A stretch of 14,511 nucleotides of DNA, taken from the NCBI GenBank assembly GCA_025965775.1, contig JAOPWG010000202.1, positions 1 to 14,511 of the forward strand, given 5' to 3'. The notes beneath the pieces are model-generated. The model had not been told where the DNA came from, ran no database searches, and was given only the letters and a program-made list of their open reading frames with translations. Both the position numbers and the translations under genes were made by a program. This DNA is from Modestobacter sp. Lineage in GTDB: Bacteria; Actinomycetota; Actinomycetes; Mycobacteriales; Geodermatophilaceae. Shown here one piece after another: positions 13,908-14,511 of the stretch (position 1 is the stretch's first letter; every line of letters starts with the position of its first letter).

Positions 13908-14159
13908 GACCGGGCCACCTCCGGGTGCTGACCGAGCAGACGGCCGTGCCGAGCGAAGTCCTCGGGTGACATGGAACCGTCCACCGGCGCCCGCTGGTGC
14001 TGCTGGGGAGCCGGCCACAGCGCCGAATGCCCCTCAATAGGTCGGGGCCGTCGTGCGGCCGGCCGAGAGCACGGAGGTGCGCCTGCGTAGGCGCCGCCGT
14101 CGAGTTCGAGGCGGATCGCCCTGCTCGCCGGGGCCGGCCGGCGAGGTCAGGTCCGACGG

Positions 14160-14511
14160 GCCTCCGGGGCGAGGGCGGCCGAGCCGATGGAGACCCTCGC
14201 CGAACTGCAGCAGCAGGGGCTCATCCGCCACCTGGGCGTCAGCAACGTGACGACGCAAGGATTCGCCGAGGCAAAGACGATCGCAACGATCGTGTGCGTC
14301 CAGAACCACTACAACGTGGCGCACCGGCACGACGACCCACTGGTCGACGCGCTCGCCCGCGCGGACACCGCCTTCGTGGCGTACCCCCGCTCGGCGGGTT
14401 CCCCCCGATCGAAGCGCCGGCCCTGGCGAGGGTGGCCGCCGTGCTGGAGACGACGGAGACGGAGGCGGCGCTGGCCTGGCTGCTCGCCCGCTCACCCAAC
14501 ATCCTGCCCAT
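14160..14511 (+). pseudogene. Aldo/keto reductase remnant (5' part missing, frameshifted, runs off right edge)
   Basis: From about 14181 the plus strand encodes EPMETLAELQQQGLIRHLG, then VSNVT, IVCVQNHYNVAHR and DDPLVDALA. This is the typical C-terminal half of an aldo/keto reductase, including the GLIRHLGVSN strand and the QNxYN cofactor region. The frame then goes wrong at the C-run 14384-14388. Reading one base differently restores YPPLGGFPPIEAPALARVAA and AALAWLLARSPNILP, the expected continuation, so a single C seems lost. Upstream of 14181 no N-terminal barrel strands, catalytic Tyr or Lys, or start codon with ribosome site are found, so the 5' half is missing or scrambled. It is most likely a decayed gene, though an assembly error could explain the frameshift alone. 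The 3' end lies outside the window. Confidence 0.75.

Larger units (their letters stand above)
13542..14159. other. Non-coding stretch upstream of the ROK gene
   Basis: No open frame in these roughly 620 bases has a ribosome site or recognisable protein features. The part next to the ROK gene (to about 13750) probably holds its promoter and leader. Farther right lie a chain of short hairpins at 13854-13875 and a perfect 10-base inverted repeat at 13885-13907. The last part, toward 14159, may hold eroded sequence of the aldo/keto reductase remnant, but no similarity could be traced there. Confidence 0.5.

Noticed and set aside
13819..14037. Short minus-strand open frames in the non-coding stretch
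   Set aside because: They have no ribosome site, no motif and biased composition, and they run through the hairpin cluster.
1..14511. CRISPR array, tRNA, rRNA, transposase or phage genes
   Set aside because: No regularly spaced repeats, no cloverleaf-like or rRNA-like sequence, and no transposase or integrase motifs were seen on either strand.

Overview
The window reads as a high-GC actinobacterial chromosome segment. Supporting signs are strong G/C third-position bias, GTG starts, and 4-base ATGA/GTGA gene overlaps. It also has an FprA-type ferredoxin reductase and a carveol-dehydrogenase-like short-chain dehydrogenase of the mycofactocin-coupled type, both typical of Mycobacteriales, Pseudonocardiales and related actinomycetes. 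The species cannot be named from the sequence alone. No CRISPR array, rRNA, tRNA or insertion sequence was seen.

Layout. (1) Minus strand, 1-3196: an importer operon running lipoprotein binding protein (2216-3196), permease (1325-2146), permease (549-1328), ATPase (<1-511, cut by the window edge). It is of the nitrate/sulfonate/taurine/NMT1-like ABC class. (2) Minus strand, 3432-6702: a tightly coupled trio of an unusual TIM-barrel 'isomerase-like' protein, a mycofactocin-type dehydrogenase, and an FprA-like ferredoxin/NADP reductase with a 60-residue extra tail. (3) 6703-7128: a divergent promoter region. (4) Plus strand, 7129-12286: a six-gene operon of a Gfo/Idh/MocA sugar-type dehydrogenase, an unrecognised 90-residue protein, two TIM-barrel epimerase-like proteins, a UbiD-type prFMN decarboxylase and its UbiX prenyltransferase. 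(5) Minus strand, 12276-13541: a ROK-family repressor converging on ubiX with an 11-base overlap. (6) 13542-14511: a non-coding stretch with hairpins, then a broken aldo/keto reductase remnant at the right edge.

Taken together this looks like a catabolic island: import of a small organic molecule, redox chemistry on a sugar or polyol (Gfo/Idh plus TIM-barrel proteins plus mycofactocin dehydrogenase), and removal of a carboxylate from an aromatic, heteroaromatic or alpha,beta-unsaturated acid by UbiD/UbiX. A ROK repressor fits sugar-responsive control. The best guess is degradation of a glycosylated (possibly C-glycosylated) aromatic acid; this is inference, since no sugar kinase, ring-cleaving enzyme or glycosidase lies in the window. 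The most distinctive observations are the graded loss of metal-site residues across the three TIM-barrel proteins, an unrecognised small protein inside the operon, and a shared promoter/operator-like sequence in front of both minus-strand operons.
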